Assembly: GCF_900116445.1 (NCBI RefSeq)
Contig: NZ_FPBH01000001.1
Span: 524,941-588,940 of the forward strand
Length of the DNA stretch: 64,000 bases
Source of the DNA: Paraburkholderia aspalathi
GTDB lineage: Bacteria; Pseudomonadota; Gammaproteobacteria; Burkholderiales; Burkholderiaceae
Direction: 5' to 3'
This document shows, piece by piece, positions 34,789 through 46,193 of the stretch (position 1 is its first letter; every line of letters starts with the position of its first letter). The notes under the pieces are model-generated. The model saw only the letters and a program-made list of their open reading frames with translations. It made no database searches and was not told where the DNA came from. Made by a program: the position numbers and the translations under genes.

Positions 34789-34956
34789 TCAAAATCGTCT
34801 CAGGTGGACGCCCCGGCTTTCAATGTTAATCGCCTGTTCTTCAAAGACTAGCTCGTACACCGCCACGTCACCGATCGTAAAGAGCGGTGTGTCGCCCACA
34901 GCCACGTAGAATCCAAGAACGTTCTGTGGCCAATCTAAGAGTTCAGGTTTCTGCAT
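34789..34956 (-). CDS. Hypothetical short protein after higA
   Basis: A 55-residue frame starting MQKPELLDWPQNVLGFYVAV that overlaps the higA end by 14 bases. Composition is protein-like but the family is unknown; it may be a truncated gene. Confidence 0.3.
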   Translation of the reverse strand: MQKPELLDWPQNVLGFYVAVGDTPLFTIGDVAVYELVFEEQAINIESRGVHLRRF

Positions 34957-35320
34957 CGTTTTCCGATCCAATAAGTACTTCAGCGCGAATTTTCAATTCG
35001 CGATTCAAGCGGCGAATCATCGAGAGGCTTAGTCCGCGTTTCCGACCGAGTACTTCGTAGACCCGATTCAGGTTGCCTATAAAGGGTTGCATGTCGCTGG
35101 CCGAGAGCCAAGCCTGCTCCATGCGAAATTTGATGGCCTCGATAGGATCGGGAAGATCAAGCGGAAAATGCTCAGCCTCGTAACGCTCGACCCGGGTCGC
35201 CAGAATTTCGAGCCGATCTCCATCTGGCGTACCAGGTGCGGGGTCGGCGTCGACCAGGTCAGATACGATCTGCAACGCGTCCTTGTAGTCGCGTTCGTTA
35301 TGGATTGGGCGGATTTCCAT
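34943..35320 (-). CDS. higA: HigA-family antitoxin
   Basis: A 125-residue antitoxin with the COG5499-type N-terminal region (MEIRPIHNERDYKDALQIVS and GTPDGDRLEILATRVERYE). It ends in a Cro/C1 helix-turn-helix (NRVYEVLGRKRGLSLSMIRR). It normally neutralises HigB and represses the operon. It follows the higB remnant by about ten bases, as in intact higBA loci. It appears complete although the toxin is damaged. Confidence 0.85.
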   Translation of the reverse strand: MEIRPIHNERDYKDALQIVSDLVDADPAPGTPDGDRLEILATRVERYEAEHFPLDLPDPIEAIKFRMEQAWLSASDMQPFIGNLNRVYEVLGRKRGLSLSMIRRLNRELKIRAEVLIGSENDAET

Positions 35321-35329
35321 CTTGGCTAC

Positions 35330-35502
35330 TCCGGTTCAACAGTTTCGGCATCGATCCTGTCGTACTCACCGTGCGTCCCAATAAACTTGATGTAGACGAC
35401 ACCGATGCGATAAGCGACTGCGACGATGAGCCTGTAGTCGTTTCCCTTGATGTTGAATATCACGTCCACGCCGCGTTGGGCATCGTTTCGAGCAGATCGC
35501 CT
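35330..35502 (-). pseudogene. higB: HigB toxin remnant
   Basis: The minus strand encodes FNIKGNDYRLIVAVAYRIGV and YIKFIGTHGEYDRIDAET, the C-terminal half of HigB mRNA interferases. A frameshifted piece GDLLETMPNA lies just upstream. The N-terminus is absent: the sequence runs directly into the truncated LysR gene. Confidence 0.75.
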
Positions 35503-36040
35503 CGTCGTATATCTCCGGGCACACCAGATGCCCGCCGGTCACATACAGCTCCTCGTCGAACAACGGCATAACCGAGATGCCGCGCGTTTCCGAATCGCGG
35601 AACAGCATCGCGAGATCGAGTCGGCCGTTGGCGAGCAATTCGCTGATGTAGCCGCTCATGCTCTCGAAGATCTGCAAGCGGATGCCGGGATACTGCTCGC
35701 GCACGCGTTGGAACAGAGGCACGGCGAGGATCGCGGCAATCGTTGTCGGAAAGCCCACCGCGACCGGCCCTGCCTCGCTGCCGCTGCCGTCGCGCACCTC
35801 TTCGCGAATCTGCTCCATCTGCCGCAGCACGAGGCGCGCATGGCGATATAGCGTCTTGCCGGCCGCGGTCGGCGTCACGCCCTGTGCGCTGCGAATCAGC
35901 AACTGCGTCTGCAATTCCTCTTCGAGCGTGCGTAGCTGCTGACTGAGCGACGGCTGTGCGATCAGCACCCGCTCGGCCGCTTTCGACAGGCTGCCGTTAT
36001 CGACGATGGCGACGAAGTTGCGCAGTTGCCGGATATCCAT
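35502..36040 (-). pseudogene. LysR regulator truncated by fusion to higB
   Basis: The first 180 residues are a good LysR regulator: helix-turn-helix KAAERVLIAQPSLSQQLRTL and effector lobe VAVGFPTTIAAILAVPLF. After ...GGHLVCPEIYDE the frame enters higB DNA and becomes nonsense to 35366. About 120 residues of the effector domain are lost. It is divergent from the 2-hydroxycarboxylate transporter operon, which it once presumably controlled. Confidence 0.75.
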
Positions 36041-36252
36041 GAGCGAAGGGGCTAAAAGAGAAAGTCATAGCGTACTGCTATACGTGCCGCGACGGAACGC
36101 CGAAATACGCGCATTTTTTTGGCCGATGAGAACATCTCCAGCACCGTCCCATAGGTCATCCATATACCCGTATCCGAATTCACTATTTCCTCTTGGACGC
36201 TTTGCGCGCCTATAGTTAGCGCCAGAAAATGCATAAATCGGAGGCAAAGCAG

Positions 36253-37623
36253 ATGCAGATGCGCGAACGCACCCGGCTCGGCGCGACCGAGCATGCGCCC
36301 TCGAGCGACTTCCCCTCGACCGGCACGGCGCGCCCGTTGCGCCATGCGTGGTGGCGACTGATGGATATACGCATCGGCATTGTGCCGCTGCCCGTGCACA
36401 TGGTGCTGGCCCTCGCTCTGATCGCGACGGCGATATCCGGCAAGCTCTCGGCCGAACTCTCGCCGATCATCGCGTTGCTTGCAGTGTGCAGTTTCACGTG
36501 CATGGAGATCGGTCAGCGCATTCCGGTGTTCCGTAGCATTGGCGGCCCGGTGATTTTGGTGACGTTTCTGCCGTCTTACCTGGTCTTCACGCACGCCTTG
36601 CCGACGTCAGTGGTAAAGCCAATCGTCGACTTCTGGAAGGCAGGCAACTTCCTGTACCTGTTCATTCCCGCGATCATCGTCGGCAGCATTTTGAGCATGG
36701 ACCGCAAGGTGCTGATCGACGGCTTCGTGCGTATCTTTGTGCCGCTGGGGGTAGGCTCGCTGGTCGCAGGTGTAGTCGGCACAGCGGTCGGCACGATGCT
36801 CGGCATGGACGTATTCCATACCGTCTTCTTCGTCGTGATCCCGGTCATGTCAGGCGGTCTTGGCGAGGGCGTGATTCCGCTCACGCTCGGCTATTCGGAA
36901 GTGCTGCACCAGCCGGCTGGCGAGTTGCTTGCGCAGGCGTTGCCGGCCGTGATGCTCGGTAACGTGTCGGCGATTGTGTTCTCGGGCGTCCTCAATGCGA
37001 TCGGCAAGCGCTATCCGTCGCTGACCGGCAACGGCCAGCTGATGCGCTCGGGCAACGACGGCCTGCCTCAGGCCGCAAAGTCCACCGCGCCGATCGATGT
37101 GACCGACATCGCCGCGGCAGGCATGATCGCCGTGTGCCTGTACTTCGTCGGCACGCTCGCGCAGAACACGCTGGGCCTGCCGGGTCCCGTCTTGATGCTG
37201 GTGCTTGCGGTTGCGGCAAAGGCGTTCTTCGTTTTTTCGCCCCGCCTGGAACAGGGCTCGGGCGTGGTCTACAAATTTTTCGCGACGGCGGTAACGTATC
37301 CGCTGCTGTTCGCAATCGGCGTGGTCATCACGCCATGGCAGAAGATCATCGCTTCGTTCAACGTGCCGACGCTCGTGACGATCGTCGCGACCGTGGCTAC
37401 GCTGATGGCGACCGCTTTCGTTATCGGGCGCCGCATGAACATGTACCCGATCGACGCTGCCATCGTCGTGGGCACACACAGCGGCATGGGCGGCACCGGC
37501 GACGTCGCCATCCTCACCTCCGCTAACCGCATGCGCCTAATGCCGTTCGCCCAGATTGCCACCCGTATCGGCGGCGCAATCACGATCACGCTGAGCCTCA
37601 TCGTGCTCGCCAAGATCGTCTGA
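36253..37623 (+). CDS. 2-hydroxycarboxylate transporter (CitS/2HCT family)
   Basis: A 456-residue inner-membrane secondary transporter with about eleven hydrophobic segments. The two signature re-entrant loops are present: SGGLGEGVIPL and GMGGTGDVAIL, the second followed by the NRMRLMPFAQIATRIGG segment that holds the substrate-binding arginine of the family. The start at 36253 has GGAGG eight bases upstream and is preferred to 36229. The family imports citrate, malate or lactate with Na+ or H+. The CoA-transferase and lyase downstream suggest a dicarboxylic 2-hydroxy acid such as citramalate or malate. Confidence 0.85.
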   Translation: MQMRERTRLGATEHAPSSDFPSTGTARPLRHAWWRLMDIRIGIVPLPVHMVLALALIATAISGKLSAELSPIIALLAVCSFTCMEIGQRIPVFRSIGGPVILVTFLPSYLVFTHALPTSVVKPIVDFWKAGNFLYLFIPAIIVGSILSMDRKVLIDGFVRIFVPLGVGSLVAGVVGTAVGTMLGMDVFHTVFFVVIPVMSGGLGEGVIPLTLGYSEVLHQPAGELLAQALPAVMLGNVSAIVFSGVLNAIGKRYPSLTGNGQLMRSGNDGLPQAAKSTAPIDVTDIAAAGMIAVCLYFVGTLAQNTLGLPGPVLMLVLAVAAKAFFVFSPRLEQGSGVVYKFFATAVTYPLLFAIGVVITPWQKIIASFNVPTLVTIVATVATLMATAFVIGRRMNMYPIDAAIVVGTHSGMGGTGDVAILTSANRMRLMPFAQIATRIGGAITITLSLIVLAKIV

Positions 37624-37661
37624 GGCCGCCAGTCTTTCACTCTCATCCGGAGATTGTCGTC

Positions 37662-38840
37662 ATGAGGCCCCTCGATGGCATCAAGGTCATCGCGCTCGAA
37701 CACGCCATTGCGGCGCCGTTCTGCACCCGTCAACTGGCCGACCTCGGCGCCCGCGTAATCAAGATCGAACGCCCCGGCGTGGGCGACTTCGCCCGCGCGT
37801 ACGATGCGCGGGTCGAAGGTATGTCGTCGCACTTCGTGTGGACCAACCGTTCGAAGGAAAGCCTTTCGCTCGACCTCAAGCAGCCGGTCGCGCAGGACAT
37901 GCTGCACCGCCTGCTGGCCGACGCCGACGTGCTCGTGCAGAATCTCGCGCCGGGCGCCGCCGACCGGCTCGGCTTGTCGTACGAAGCGCTGGCCGAGAAG
38001 TATCCGCAGATTATCGTTTGTGGCATTTCAGGCTACGGCCCCGACGGCCCTTATCGCAACAAGAAGGCGTACGACCTGCTGATCCAGAGCGAATCTGGTT
38101 TCCTGTCGGTGACCGGCTCGCCCGAAGCATCGGCAAAGGCCGGCTGCTCGATTGCCGATATTGCGGCCGGCATGTACGCGTACACCAATATCCTGTCCGC
38201 GCTGCTGCAACGTCAGAAGACCGGCCGCGGCTGCCGTATCGACGTATCGATGCTCGAATGCATGGTCGAGTGGATGAGCTTCCCGCTGTATTATGCGATC
38301 GACGATCAGACTCCGCCGCTGCGCGCAGGCGCCTCGCACGCGACGATCTTTCCGTACGGGCCTTTCCCTGCCGGCGACGGCAAGACCGTGATGCTCGGCT
38401 TGCAGAACGAACGCGAGTGGAAGGTGTTCTGCGAGAAGGTGCTCGAGAAGCCCGAACTGGCCGACGACGCGCGCTTCCGCTCGAACCCGCTGCGGATCGA
38501 TAATCGCGATACCTTGCGCAGCATCATCAACGACGTGTTCATGCATCTGAGTGCGGCACAGTTGGTCGCGCGTCTCGACGCGATCGGCATCGCCAACGCC
38601 AATCTGAACTCGATGCACGACGTGTGGCAGCACTCGCAGTTGGCAGCACGCGGCCGCTGGGCACAAGTGCAAACGCCAAACGGTCCGGTCGCTGCGCTGC
38701 TGCCGCCAGGGATACCGGCGTCGTTCTCGCCTCGCATGGATCCGATTCCCGCAGTGGGGCAACACACCGACGCGATTCTCGCCGAGCTGGGCCTGACAGC
38801 CGCACAGATCGCCGCGATGCACGCAGAGCACACGGTCTGA
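37662..38840 (+). CDS. Family III (CaiB/BaiF) CoA-transferase
   Basis: A 392-residue CoA-transferase. The catalytic aspartate lies in KAYDLLIQSESGFLSVTG. The N-terminal KVIALEHAIAAPFCTRQLAD and the IDVSMLECMVEWM segment are typical. It would move CoA from succinyl-CoA or acetyl-CoA to a hydroxy acid. With a 2HCT transporter before it and a CitE-like lyase overlapping its stop (TGATG), a citramalate or malate activation step is the best inference. Confidence 0.85.
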   Translation: MRPLDGIKVIALEHAIAAPFCTRQLADLGARVIKIERPGVGDFARAYDARVEGMSSHFVWTNRSKESLSLDLKQPVAQDMLHRLLADADVLVQNLAPGAADRLGLSYEALAEKYPQIIVCGISGYGPDGPYRNKKAYDLLIQSESGFLSVTGSPEASAKAGCSIADIAAGMYAYTNILSALLQRQKTGRGCRIDVSMLECMVEWMSFPLYYAIDDQTPPLRAGASHATIFPYGPFPAGDGKTVMLGLQNEREWKVFCEKVLEKPELADDARFRSNPLRIDNRDTLRSIINDVFMHLSAAQLVARLDAIGIANANLNSMHDVWQHSQLAARGRWAQVQTPNGPVAALLPPGIPASFSPRMDPIPAVGQHTDAILAELGLTAAQIAAMHAEHTV

Positions 38841-39689
38841 TGCCGAAACAGATGCCGACCATGTCATACCGTTCTTGGTTGTTCGTGCCGGGTAATCGCC
38901 CTCAGCGTTTCACGAAGGCGCTCGCCGCCGGCGCAGACGCGGTGATTGTCGATCTCGAAGATGCCGTGCCGCCCGCCGACAAAGTCGCAGCACGCGCGCA
39001 AGTCCACGAGTGGCTTGCTGAAAACGCGCCCGACGACCCGGCATCGGCCACGCCAGTGTATGTGCGTATCAACGCGGTCACGACCGACTGGTTCGTCGAC
39101 GACGTGCAGCGCGCTTGGCGCGCTGCCGCGCGTGGCCGGTCTGGTAGTGTCGAAAGCGGAGGATGCCGCCACGCTGATTGCTGCGCTCACCGACGCCCAC
39201 GACGCCTTGGGTATCGTGCCGTTAATCGAGACCGCGCGCGCGTTTGCCGCGCTCGATGCGATTGCGGGCGCGCCACGTGTCGAGCGCCTGATGTTCGGCA
39301 CGATCGATTTCCAGCTCGATATAGGCGTCGAAGGCAACGGCGACGAGTTGCTCTACTTCCGTTCGCGACTGACGCTTGCGTCGCGAATCGCTGGCATTGC
39401 CGCGCCCGTCGATGGCGTTACCACCGTGTTCGATGACGTGACCGTCATCGAGCAGGAAGCGCGGCGCGCGAGACGCTTGGGATTTCGCGGCAAGCTATGT
39501 ATACATCCGAAGCAGATTGCCGCTGTGCATGCCGCGTTCGCGTGGCGTGACGACGAGGTGGCGCAGGCACGACGTGTGGTCGAAGCGGGCGAAGCGAGCG
39601 GCGGTGCGGCCGTCGCACTCGACGGTAAGATGATCGACACGCCCGTCCTTATAAAAGCACGCGAGATTTTGGCGAGCTTGCCGCACTGA
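38840..39689 (+). pseudogene. CitE-like (citramalyl/malyl-CoA) lyase, frameshifted
   Basis: The HpcH/HpaI-CitE fold is encoded in two frames. The first gives SYRSWLFVPGNRPQRFTKAL and AVIVDLEDAVPPADK. The second, from about 39120, gives LPRVAGLVVSKAED, MFGTIDFQLDIGV, GKLCIHPKQIAAVH and the normal end. A one-base indel near 39110-39130 separates them. Family members cleave CoA esters of 2-hydroxy acids to acetyl-CoA plus an oxo acid. The pathway is probably blocked at this step, unless the break is a sequencing error. Confidence 0.8.
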
Positions 39690-40015
39690 TTCGCTAACCT
39701 ATCCACCGGAGCTGCCCCCGGCCCGCAGACTGAGAAGACTTTCGGCCGACTCGACGCGTATGGATCTCAGCGCCAAGGACCGGTGTGCTCCTTCTTGCTA
39801 GGGTCAACTCGGGACTGAACGGAAGGCGGCTTGGGGTCGAACCCAGCCTTTCGGCAAATATTGAGCACTAGAACCGAACGACTTCAGTGCTACGCCGTGT
39901 CCGGCTGGCGTGCAAGCGTTCGATAGATGGTCGGGCGCATCCCGTCAACATGCCAGCAACGTGACAGTACCGTTGGCGCACACAACGCGCTTTTCCACCA
40001 ACCTTGGCAGTCGAT
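39690..40015. other. Gap without recognised genes
   Basis: No supported gene. A short minus-strand frame near 39890-39960 ending in GMRPTIYRTLARQPDTA resembles a resolvase tail, but the match is too short to call. Confidence 0.25.
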
Positions 40016-40395
40016 TCAGCGGGCTGCGCAGGCCGCAGCCAAGTCTTCCAAGGCAGTCCCTACCGCCTTGTACACCGTGATTTCGTTTGCCGACTTGCGA
40101 CCGATGCTGCTTTCTGCAAAGTTGCTCAAGTCGCGCGAGAATTTTTTCTGCACCGAAGACGCCGGCATAAGAGGCTCAGGCAGGTCACCGGCCTTAGCGA
40201 GGGCCTCGTCCGTGTCAATGAAGACGGATGTGCCGAGGTAGCAGTCGTTGTCGCTTTCCCGCATGGCAGGTATAAAGGCGCCGATCAGGTCGAGGTGAGT
40301 ACCAGGGCGCAACCAATTCCCGTGAATCAACGGACTGGTCGAAAGCGTGGCGCAGGAGACAATGTCAGCTTGAGCTGCTTCAGAACAAAGAGCGC
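40016..40395 (-). pseudogene. Ornithine cyclodeaminase / mu-crystallin family fragment
   Basis: QADIVSCATLSTSPLIHG, HLDLIGAFIPAMRESD, AKAGDLPEPL and SANEITVYKAVGTALEDLA are the C-terminal half of ornithine cyclodeaminase-like proteins. The N-terminal NAD-binding half is missing; upstream sequence to 40640 shows no match. Confidence 0.7.
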
Positions 40396-40742
40396 CTCTG
40401 CAGCGAACCTCCGCGGCACGGTTCGGGCCGGGTTTAGCCACGGCGCCGAAGCCGCGTCGGTGGCGCGCCAGGCCCCACCCATTCGACGGCACAGCCCGGG
40501 TAGCGTGCAGGTCCTCACCGCGCCCGCCGACCCAATCCCAATGGCGGCAGGTCGCCGAGGTGTATCCTGACGAGACGCTTGCGGCGGTAGAACGTTGCAG
40601 CCCATAGCGATGCCCTCGCACCACTTGCGTTTCGAGCGCACTCGGTCCGTTTACGCGGACATTAACGTCCGCTTAATCATCAATAGGCGGCAGTCTGACG
40701 GCAGAGTGCGACAGATAAACGCCTACGTACGGTTCCGACGCG
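40396..40742. other. Gap before the hybrid kinase
   Basis: No gene is supported. It should hold the promoter of the hybrid kinase; I see no clear boxes. Confidence 0.25.
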
Positions 40743-43700
40743 ATGCATAACAGCTTTCAGATCCTGTGGGACGATGGCGAGCGCGTCTTCACTCGAGGAC
40801 GCCGGCGCCCGGACGATGGCGATGGCGGCGGCGACGACAACGTCCTGATTGCGCGGCCCGCCGCCGAACATCCTCCACTCGGCGTCCTCGAACGCCTTGC
40901 GCACGAGTTTGGATTGAAGGGCGAACTCGACGGCGGGTGGGCAGTGCGGCCACTGGAGCTCGTGCGCGAAGGCGGCCGGACTCTGCTGGTGCTCGAGGAT
41001 CCCGGCGGTGAGCCGCTCGCGCGGCTGCTCGGCGCGCCCATGGAAGTGGGAAATTTTTTGCGGCTCGCCACCGACATCGCTGTGGTGCTGGGCAAGCTCC
41101 ATCAGTGTGGCCTCGTCCATAAGGACCTCAAGCCGGCCCATATCATGGTGAACTGCGCGGACGGCCAGGCGCGGCTCACCGGCTTCGGCATCGCCTCGCG
41201 GCTCCCGCGCGAACGACAGGCGCCCGAGCCGCCCGAGACCATCGCCGGCACGCTCGCCTACATGGCGCCCGAGCAGAGTGGCCGGATGAACCGCTCGATC
41301 GATTCGCGCAGCGACCTCTATTCGTTTGGCGTCACGCTCTATCAGATGCTCTCCGGCGTGCTGCCATTTGCGGCCGCCGACCCCATGGAATGGGTGCACT
41401 GCCATATCGCCAGAAAGCCGGTGCCGCCCAGCGAGCGGTCGGAGAGGATCCCGGCTCGGGTCTGCCAGATCGTCATGAAGCTGCTCGCCAAGACGGCCGA
41501 GGCGCGCTACCAGACCGCGGCCAGCGTCGAGCGCGACCTGCAGCACTGCCTGGCCGATTGGGAGCGTCAGCACCGCATCGATGACTTCCCGCTAGGCGAA
41601 CACGACACCCCCGACCGGCTGCTGATTCCCGAGAACCTGTATGGGCGGGCGCGCGAGATCGAGAGCCTGCTCGCGTCCTTCGACCGCGTCGTCAGAGGCG
41701 GCGCTCCGGAGTTGATACTGGTGTCGGGCTATTCGGGAATCGGCAAATCCGCGCTCGTTCATGAGCTGCACAAGGTGCTGGTGCCGTCGCGCGGGCTCTT
41801 CGCCTCCGGCAAGTTCGACCAGTACAAGCGCGACACTCCCTATTCGACGCTGGTGCAGGCTTTTCGGAATCTCGTAAGGCCTCTTCTCGGTAAGAGCGAC
41901 ACCGAACTGGCGAGCTGGCGTGACGCGTTGCTGGAGGCGCTGCGCCCGAATGCACGCCTCATGACCGACCTCATCGCCGAACTGAAGCTCATCATCGGCG
42001 ACCCACCGCCGGTCCCGGAGCTTGAGCCGCAGCAGGCGCAACGCCGTTTCCAGCTCGTGTTCCGGCGCTTCATCGGCGTCTTTGCCCGACCGGACCATCC
42101 GCTGACGCTCTTTCTCGACGATCTGCAGTGGCTCGACGCGGCGACGCTCGACCTGCTCGAGGACCTGCTGAGCCGATCGGACCTGCGACACCTGATAGTG
42201 ATCGGTGCTTTCCGGGACAATGAGGTCGATGCCCAGCATCCGCTGATGGGCAGGCTCCAGGCGATCAGGAGCACGGGCGCCAGGGTCGATGAAGTCGCGC
42301 TGGCGCCGCTTGCCCTTGAGCACATAGAGCAGTTGATTGCGGATGCCCTTCACGGCGAGCCCGAGCGCGTCGCACCGCTGGCGCAGCTGGTGCATGAGAA
42401 GACCGCCGGCAATCCGTTCTTCGTGATTCAGTTTCTGCACGCACTTGCGGACGAGGATTTGCTCACCTTCGATTATGACGCGGCGTGCTGGTCCTGGAAT
42501 CTCGATCGCATTCACGCCAAGGGTTACACCGACAATGTCGTCGACCTGATGGTTGGCAAGGTGACCCGCCTGCCGGCCGACACGCAGCAGGCGTTGCAGC
42601 TACTGGCCTGCCTCGGCAACACCGCCGCGATCGCGATGCTTGCGATCGTTCTCGGGACTTCGGAGAAGCAGGTGCATGCGGCGCTGTGGCCGGCGGTCCG
42701 TGAGGAACTGATCGAGCGCCTGGAAGGTTCATACCGATTCATCCACGACCGGATCCAGGAAGCTGCCCATTCGCTGATCCCGGAAGCATCCCGCGCCGAG
42801 GTCTACCTCCGGATCGGTCGCTTGCTCGCGGCGCACACACCTCCCGAGAAGCGGGACGAGGCGATCTTCGACATCGTCAGTCAGCTCAACCGCGGCGCCG
42901 CGCTGATCACCGGGCAGGAGGAACGGGACCAACTCGCGGAGTTCAACCTGATCGCGGGCGAGCGCGCCAAGGGGGCCACTGCCTACGCCGCGGCGCTCGT
43001 CTATCTCGTCGCGGGTGGGGCGCAGTTGGCGGAGGATTGCTGGGCGCGACGGCATGCACTGATCTTTGCGCTGGAGCTGAACCGGGCCGAATGCGAATTC
43101 CTCACCGGCCAGTTATCGGTCGCGGAAGAGCGATTGGCGGCGCTGTCTAGTCGCGCCACGACTACGGTCGAACAAGCCAAGATTGCGTGCCTGCGCATGG
43201 ATGTCTGCGCGACCCTCGATCAGAGCGACCGCGCGGTCGCTGTGGGTCTCGACTACCTCCGGCATGTCGGTATCGAGTGGTCCCTGCATCCGAAAGAGGA
43301 CGCGGTGCCAGGCGAATACAGGCGCATCGGGTCACTGCTAGCGGGCCGGACCATCGAGTCTCTGATCGATTTGCCGCTGATGGAGGACGCGGCAACGCTT
43401 GCGACCGTCGAGGTTCTGGGTAAGCTCTTGCCGCCGGCCTTGTCCGCGGATGCGAACCTGGCTTCCCTGACGATCTGCAAGGCGGTCAGTCTGAGCCTTG
43501 AGTGTGGCAACTGCGATGCTTCATGTGTCGCCTATGTTAGGCTCGGCATGGTCGCCGGACCGCGTTTTGGCGAGTACCAGGCCGGAGTCCGTTTCGGCCA
43601 GCTCGGCTACGAGCTCGTCGAGCGCCGCGGGCTAAAACGCTTCGAGGCGAGCACCTATCTTTGCTTCGCGCTTTTCGTCGTGCCCTGGATGAAACACGTG

Positions 43701-46193
43701 CGGGCTTGCCGCGATCTGCTGCGCCGCGCGTTCGAAGCGGCGAACCGGATCGGAGACCTCACGCATGGGGCCTACACATGCAGCAATATGAACACGGACC
43801 TGCTCTTCGCCGGCGCGCCGCTGCCGGAGGTGCAAGGCGAAGCCGAACACGGCCTCGCATTCGCCGAGAAGGCGCGGTTTGGCCTTGTCATTGATACTAT
43901 CACCACGCAACTCGCGCTGATCCGGATGCTGCGCGGCTTGACGCTGAAATTCGGCTGCCTTGACGACGCGCAGTTCAATGAGCTTCGTATCGAACAGCAT
44001 TTGTCCAGCAATCCGGCCTTGAAGCTCGCTGCGTGCTGGTACTGGATCCGGAAATTGCAGGCGCGCTATACGGCGGGCGACTATGCGACCGCCCTGGACG
44101 CCGCATCGAAGGCGCAACGGCTGCTCTGGACCTCAACCTCAAACTTTGAGGAAGCCGACTTTCACTTTTACGCCGCACTGGCCCGAGCCGCCAGGTGCGA
44201 CTGCGCACCAGCCGAGGAGCGACTGCAGCACCTGGACGCTGTGGCTGTGCATCACAGGCAACAGGAGATCTGGGCGGAAAACTGTCCGGAGAATTTCGAG
44301 AACCGCGCCGCGCTGGTCGGTGCCGAGCTCGCCCGCCTGGAGGGGCGCAATTTCGATGCTGAGCGTCTGTACGAACAGGCTATTCACTCGGCCCAGGCAA
44401 ACGGCTTTGTTCACAATGAGGCGCTCGCCAATGAACTCGCGTCCCGCTTCTACGCGGCACACGGTTTTGAGAAAATTGCCCGTGTGTATTTGCAGGACGC
44501 CTGCTACTGCTACATGCGTTGGGGAGCCGACGGGAAGGTACGGCAACTTGAGGAAGCGTATCCGTACCTTAGGACTGAAAAGTCCGCGCCCGCCCCGACG
44601 AGCACAATCGCGACGACGGTTGAACAGCTCGACCTCGCCACTGTGATCAGGGTGTCGCAGGCTGTGTCGGGCCAGATCGTGCTGGAGAAGCTGATCAAGA
44701 CGCTCATGCGCACGGCGATCGAACAGGCCGGCGCCGAGCGCGGCCTGTTGATTCTGCCACGCTGCGGTGAGCAGCGCATCGCCGCAGAAGCTACGACCGG
44801 AGGCGACACGTTCAACGTGCAACTGTACGACGACCCCGTCACCGCGACGGTGCTGCCGGAGTCGGTCCTTCACTATGTCCTGCGCACCCGGGAGAGCGTC
44901 ATTCTCGACGATGCCACAGCCGAGCCCCCGTTTGCTTCGGATCCTTACATCCGTGGGCAACGCGCCCGTTCCATTCTCTGCCTGCCCCTGATGAATCAGG
45001 CGAAGCTCATCGGTGCGCTGTACCTCGAAAACAATCTGACCACGCGCGTCTTCGCGCCTGCCCGGATTGCGGTGCTTCGGCTCCTTGCTTCCCAGGCGGC
45101 GACTTCGCTCGAGAATACCCACTTGTACCGCGACCTCGAACAACGCGAAGCGAAGATCCGGCGCCTCGTCGACGCCAACATCATCGGTATTTTCATATGG
45201 GATTTCGACGGTCGCGTTCTAGAGGCCAACGACGCGTTTCTGCGCATCGTGGGATACGAGCGCGAGGACCTCATGGCGGGCCGGCTGCGCTGGACGGATC
45301 TCACCCCACCGGAATGGCTCGACCGTGACTTGCGCCAGTGGATACCAGAACATAAAGTGAACCGGCGCCTGGAACCGTTCGAAAAGGAGTATTTCCGCAA
45401 AGACGGCAGCCGCGTGCCCGTGCTGATTGGCGTCGCCACGTTCGAAGAAGGCGGAAAGGAGGGCGTCGCTTTCGTGCTCGATCTGACGGACCGCAAGGAA
45501 GCGGAGCACCGCTTGCAGGAGTCCTACGAGATGCTGCGGGAGCTCACCTCCCGTCGCGAGACGGCTCGGGAGGAAGAGCGCAAGCACATTGCTCGGGAAA
45601 TGCACGACGAACTGGGACAACACCTGACCGCGCTTCGTATGGGGGCGTCGGTATTAGCTATGCGGTTTGGCGACGGCCACCCCCAGCTCGTCGAACAGGT
45701 CCGGGCATTGACCTCCCTCGTGGACACCACCATGCAGGTTGTCCGGGGCGTCATCGCGTCGCTACGCCCTGCTGCACTCGACGCAGGCATTGTGGCTGCG
45801 CTCGAGTGGCTCGCTGCCGAGTTCAACCGCAATCCGTGCACAGTGTGTCGCCTCCACTTGCAGGATGAGACTCTCGTGCTGAGCGAGGACCGGGCTATCG
45901 TGCTGTTTCGCGTCGTCCAGGAGGCTCTGACCAATGTTGCCCGTCACGCTGCGGCCACGCAGGTCACCATCACGCTCGAGCGAACGCCGGATGCCTGTCT
46001 GCTGGAAGTACGGGATGACGGAAAAGGATTCGATCCTCTGGAGATCAGAAAAAGATCGTTCGGGCTGGCGGGGATGGGGGAGCGCGTCCTGATGCTGGGT
46101 GGTCAAATCGATCTTGTCAGTTCGCCGGGAAACGGCACCACAATCAAGGTATGTCTTCCCTTCAATAAGGGTGTGCTCGTTCCCGACCGATGA
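40743..46193 (+). CDS. Trifunctional Ser/Thr kinase - AAA ATPase - GAF - PAS - histidine kinase
   Basis: An 1816-residue cytoplasmic signalling protein. Order: protein-kinase domain (about 30-280; catalytic loop [12 protein letters not shown], then [10 protein letters not shown] where DFG would be, and [13 protein letters not shown]). Next come an AAA/STAND ATPase (about 300-650; Walker [12 protein letters not shown], Walker [13 protein letters not shown]), TPR-like helical repeats (about 680-1270), GAF (about 1300-1450) and PAS (about 1480-1600). A NarX-type histidine kinase ends the protein (phospho-His in [13 protein letters not shown]-box [12 protein letters not shown]-boxes DDGKGFDP and [10 protein letters not shown]). 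No transmembrane segment or adjacent response regulator is seen. The input signal is unknown. Its last few residues abut an IS256 fragment. Confidence 0.88.
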   Translation: MHNSFQILWDDGERVFTRGRRRPDDGDGGGDDNVLIARPAAEHPPLGVLERLAHEFGLKGELDGGWAVRPLELVREGGRTLLVLEDPGGEPLARLLGAPMEVGNFLRLATDIAVVLGKLHQCGLVHKDLKPAHIMVNCADGQARLTGFGIASRLPRERQAPEPPETIAGTLAYMAPEQSGRMNRSIDSRSDLYSFGVTLYQMLSGVLPFAAADPMEWVHCHIARKPVPPSERSERIPARVCQIVMKLLAKTAEARYQTAASVERDLQHCLADWERQHRIDDFPLGEHDTPDRLLIPENLYGRAREIESLLASFDRVVRGGAPELILVSGYSGIGKSALVHELHKVLVPSRGLFASGKFDQYKRDTPYSTLVQAFRNLVRPLLGKSDTELASWRDALLEALRPNARLMTDLIAELKLIIGDPPPVPELEPQQAQRRFQLVFRRFIGVFARPDHPLTLFLDDLQWLDAATLDLLEDLLSRSDLRHLIVIGAFRDNEVDAQHPLMGRLQAIRSTGARVDEVALAPLALEHIEQLIADALHGEPERVAPLAQLVHEKTAGNPFFVIQFLHALADEDLLTFDYDAACWSWNLDRIHAKGYTDNVVDLMVGKVTRLPADTQQALQLLACLGNTAAIAMLAIVLGTSEKQVHAALWPAVREELIERLEGSYRFIHDRIQEAAHSLIPEASRAEVYLRIGRLLAAHTPPEKRDEAIFDIVSQLNRGAALITGQEERDQLAEFNLIAGERAKGATAYAAALVYLVAGGAQLAEDCWARRHALIFALELNRAECEFLTGQLSVAEERLAALSSRATTTVEQAKIACLRMDVCATLDQSDRAVAVGLDYLRHVGIEWSLHPKEDAVPGEYRRIGSLLAGRTIESLIDLPLMEDAATLATVEVLGKLLPPALSADANLASLTICKAVSLSLECGNCDASCVAYVRLGMVAGPRFGEYQAGVRFGQLGYELVERRGLKRFEASTYLCFALFVVPWMKHVRACRDLLRRAFEAANRIGDLTHGAYTCSNMNTDLLFAGAPLPEVQGEAEHGLAFAEKARFGLVIDTITTQLALIRMLRGLTLKFGCLDDAQFNELRIEQHLSSNPALKLAACWYWIRKLQARYTAGDYATALDAASKAQRLLWTSTSNFEEADFHFYAALARAARCDCAPAEERLQHLDAVAVHHRQQEIWAENCPENFENRAALVGAELARLEGRNFDAERLYEQAIHSAQANGFVHNEALANELASRFYAAHGFEKIARVYLQDACYCYMRWGADGKVRQLEEAYPYLRTEKSAPAPTSTIATTVEQLDLATVIRVSQAVSGQIVLEKLIKTLMRTAIEQAGAERGLLILPRCGEQRIAAEATTGGDTFNVQLYDDPVTATVLPESVLHYVLRTRESVILDDATAEPPFASDPYIRGQRARSILCLPLMNQAKLIGALYLENNLTTRVFAPARIAVLRLLASQAATSLENTHLYRDLEQREAKIRRLVDANIIGIFIWDFDGRVLEANDAFLRIVGYEREDLMAGRLRWTDLTPPEWLDRDLRQWIPEHKVNRRLEPFEKEYFRKDGSRVPVLIGVATFEEGGKEGVAFVLDLTDRKEAEHRLQESYEMLRELTSRRETAREEERKHIAREMHDELGQHLTALRMGASVLAMRFGDGHPQLVEQVRALTSLVDTTMQVVRGVIASLRPAALDAGIVAALEWLAAEFNRNPCTVCRLHLQDETLVLSEDRAIVLFRVVQEALTNVARHAAATQVTITLERTPDACLLEVRDDGKGFDPLEIRKRSFGLAGMGERVLMLGGQIDLVSSPGNGTTIKVCLPFNKGVLVPDR

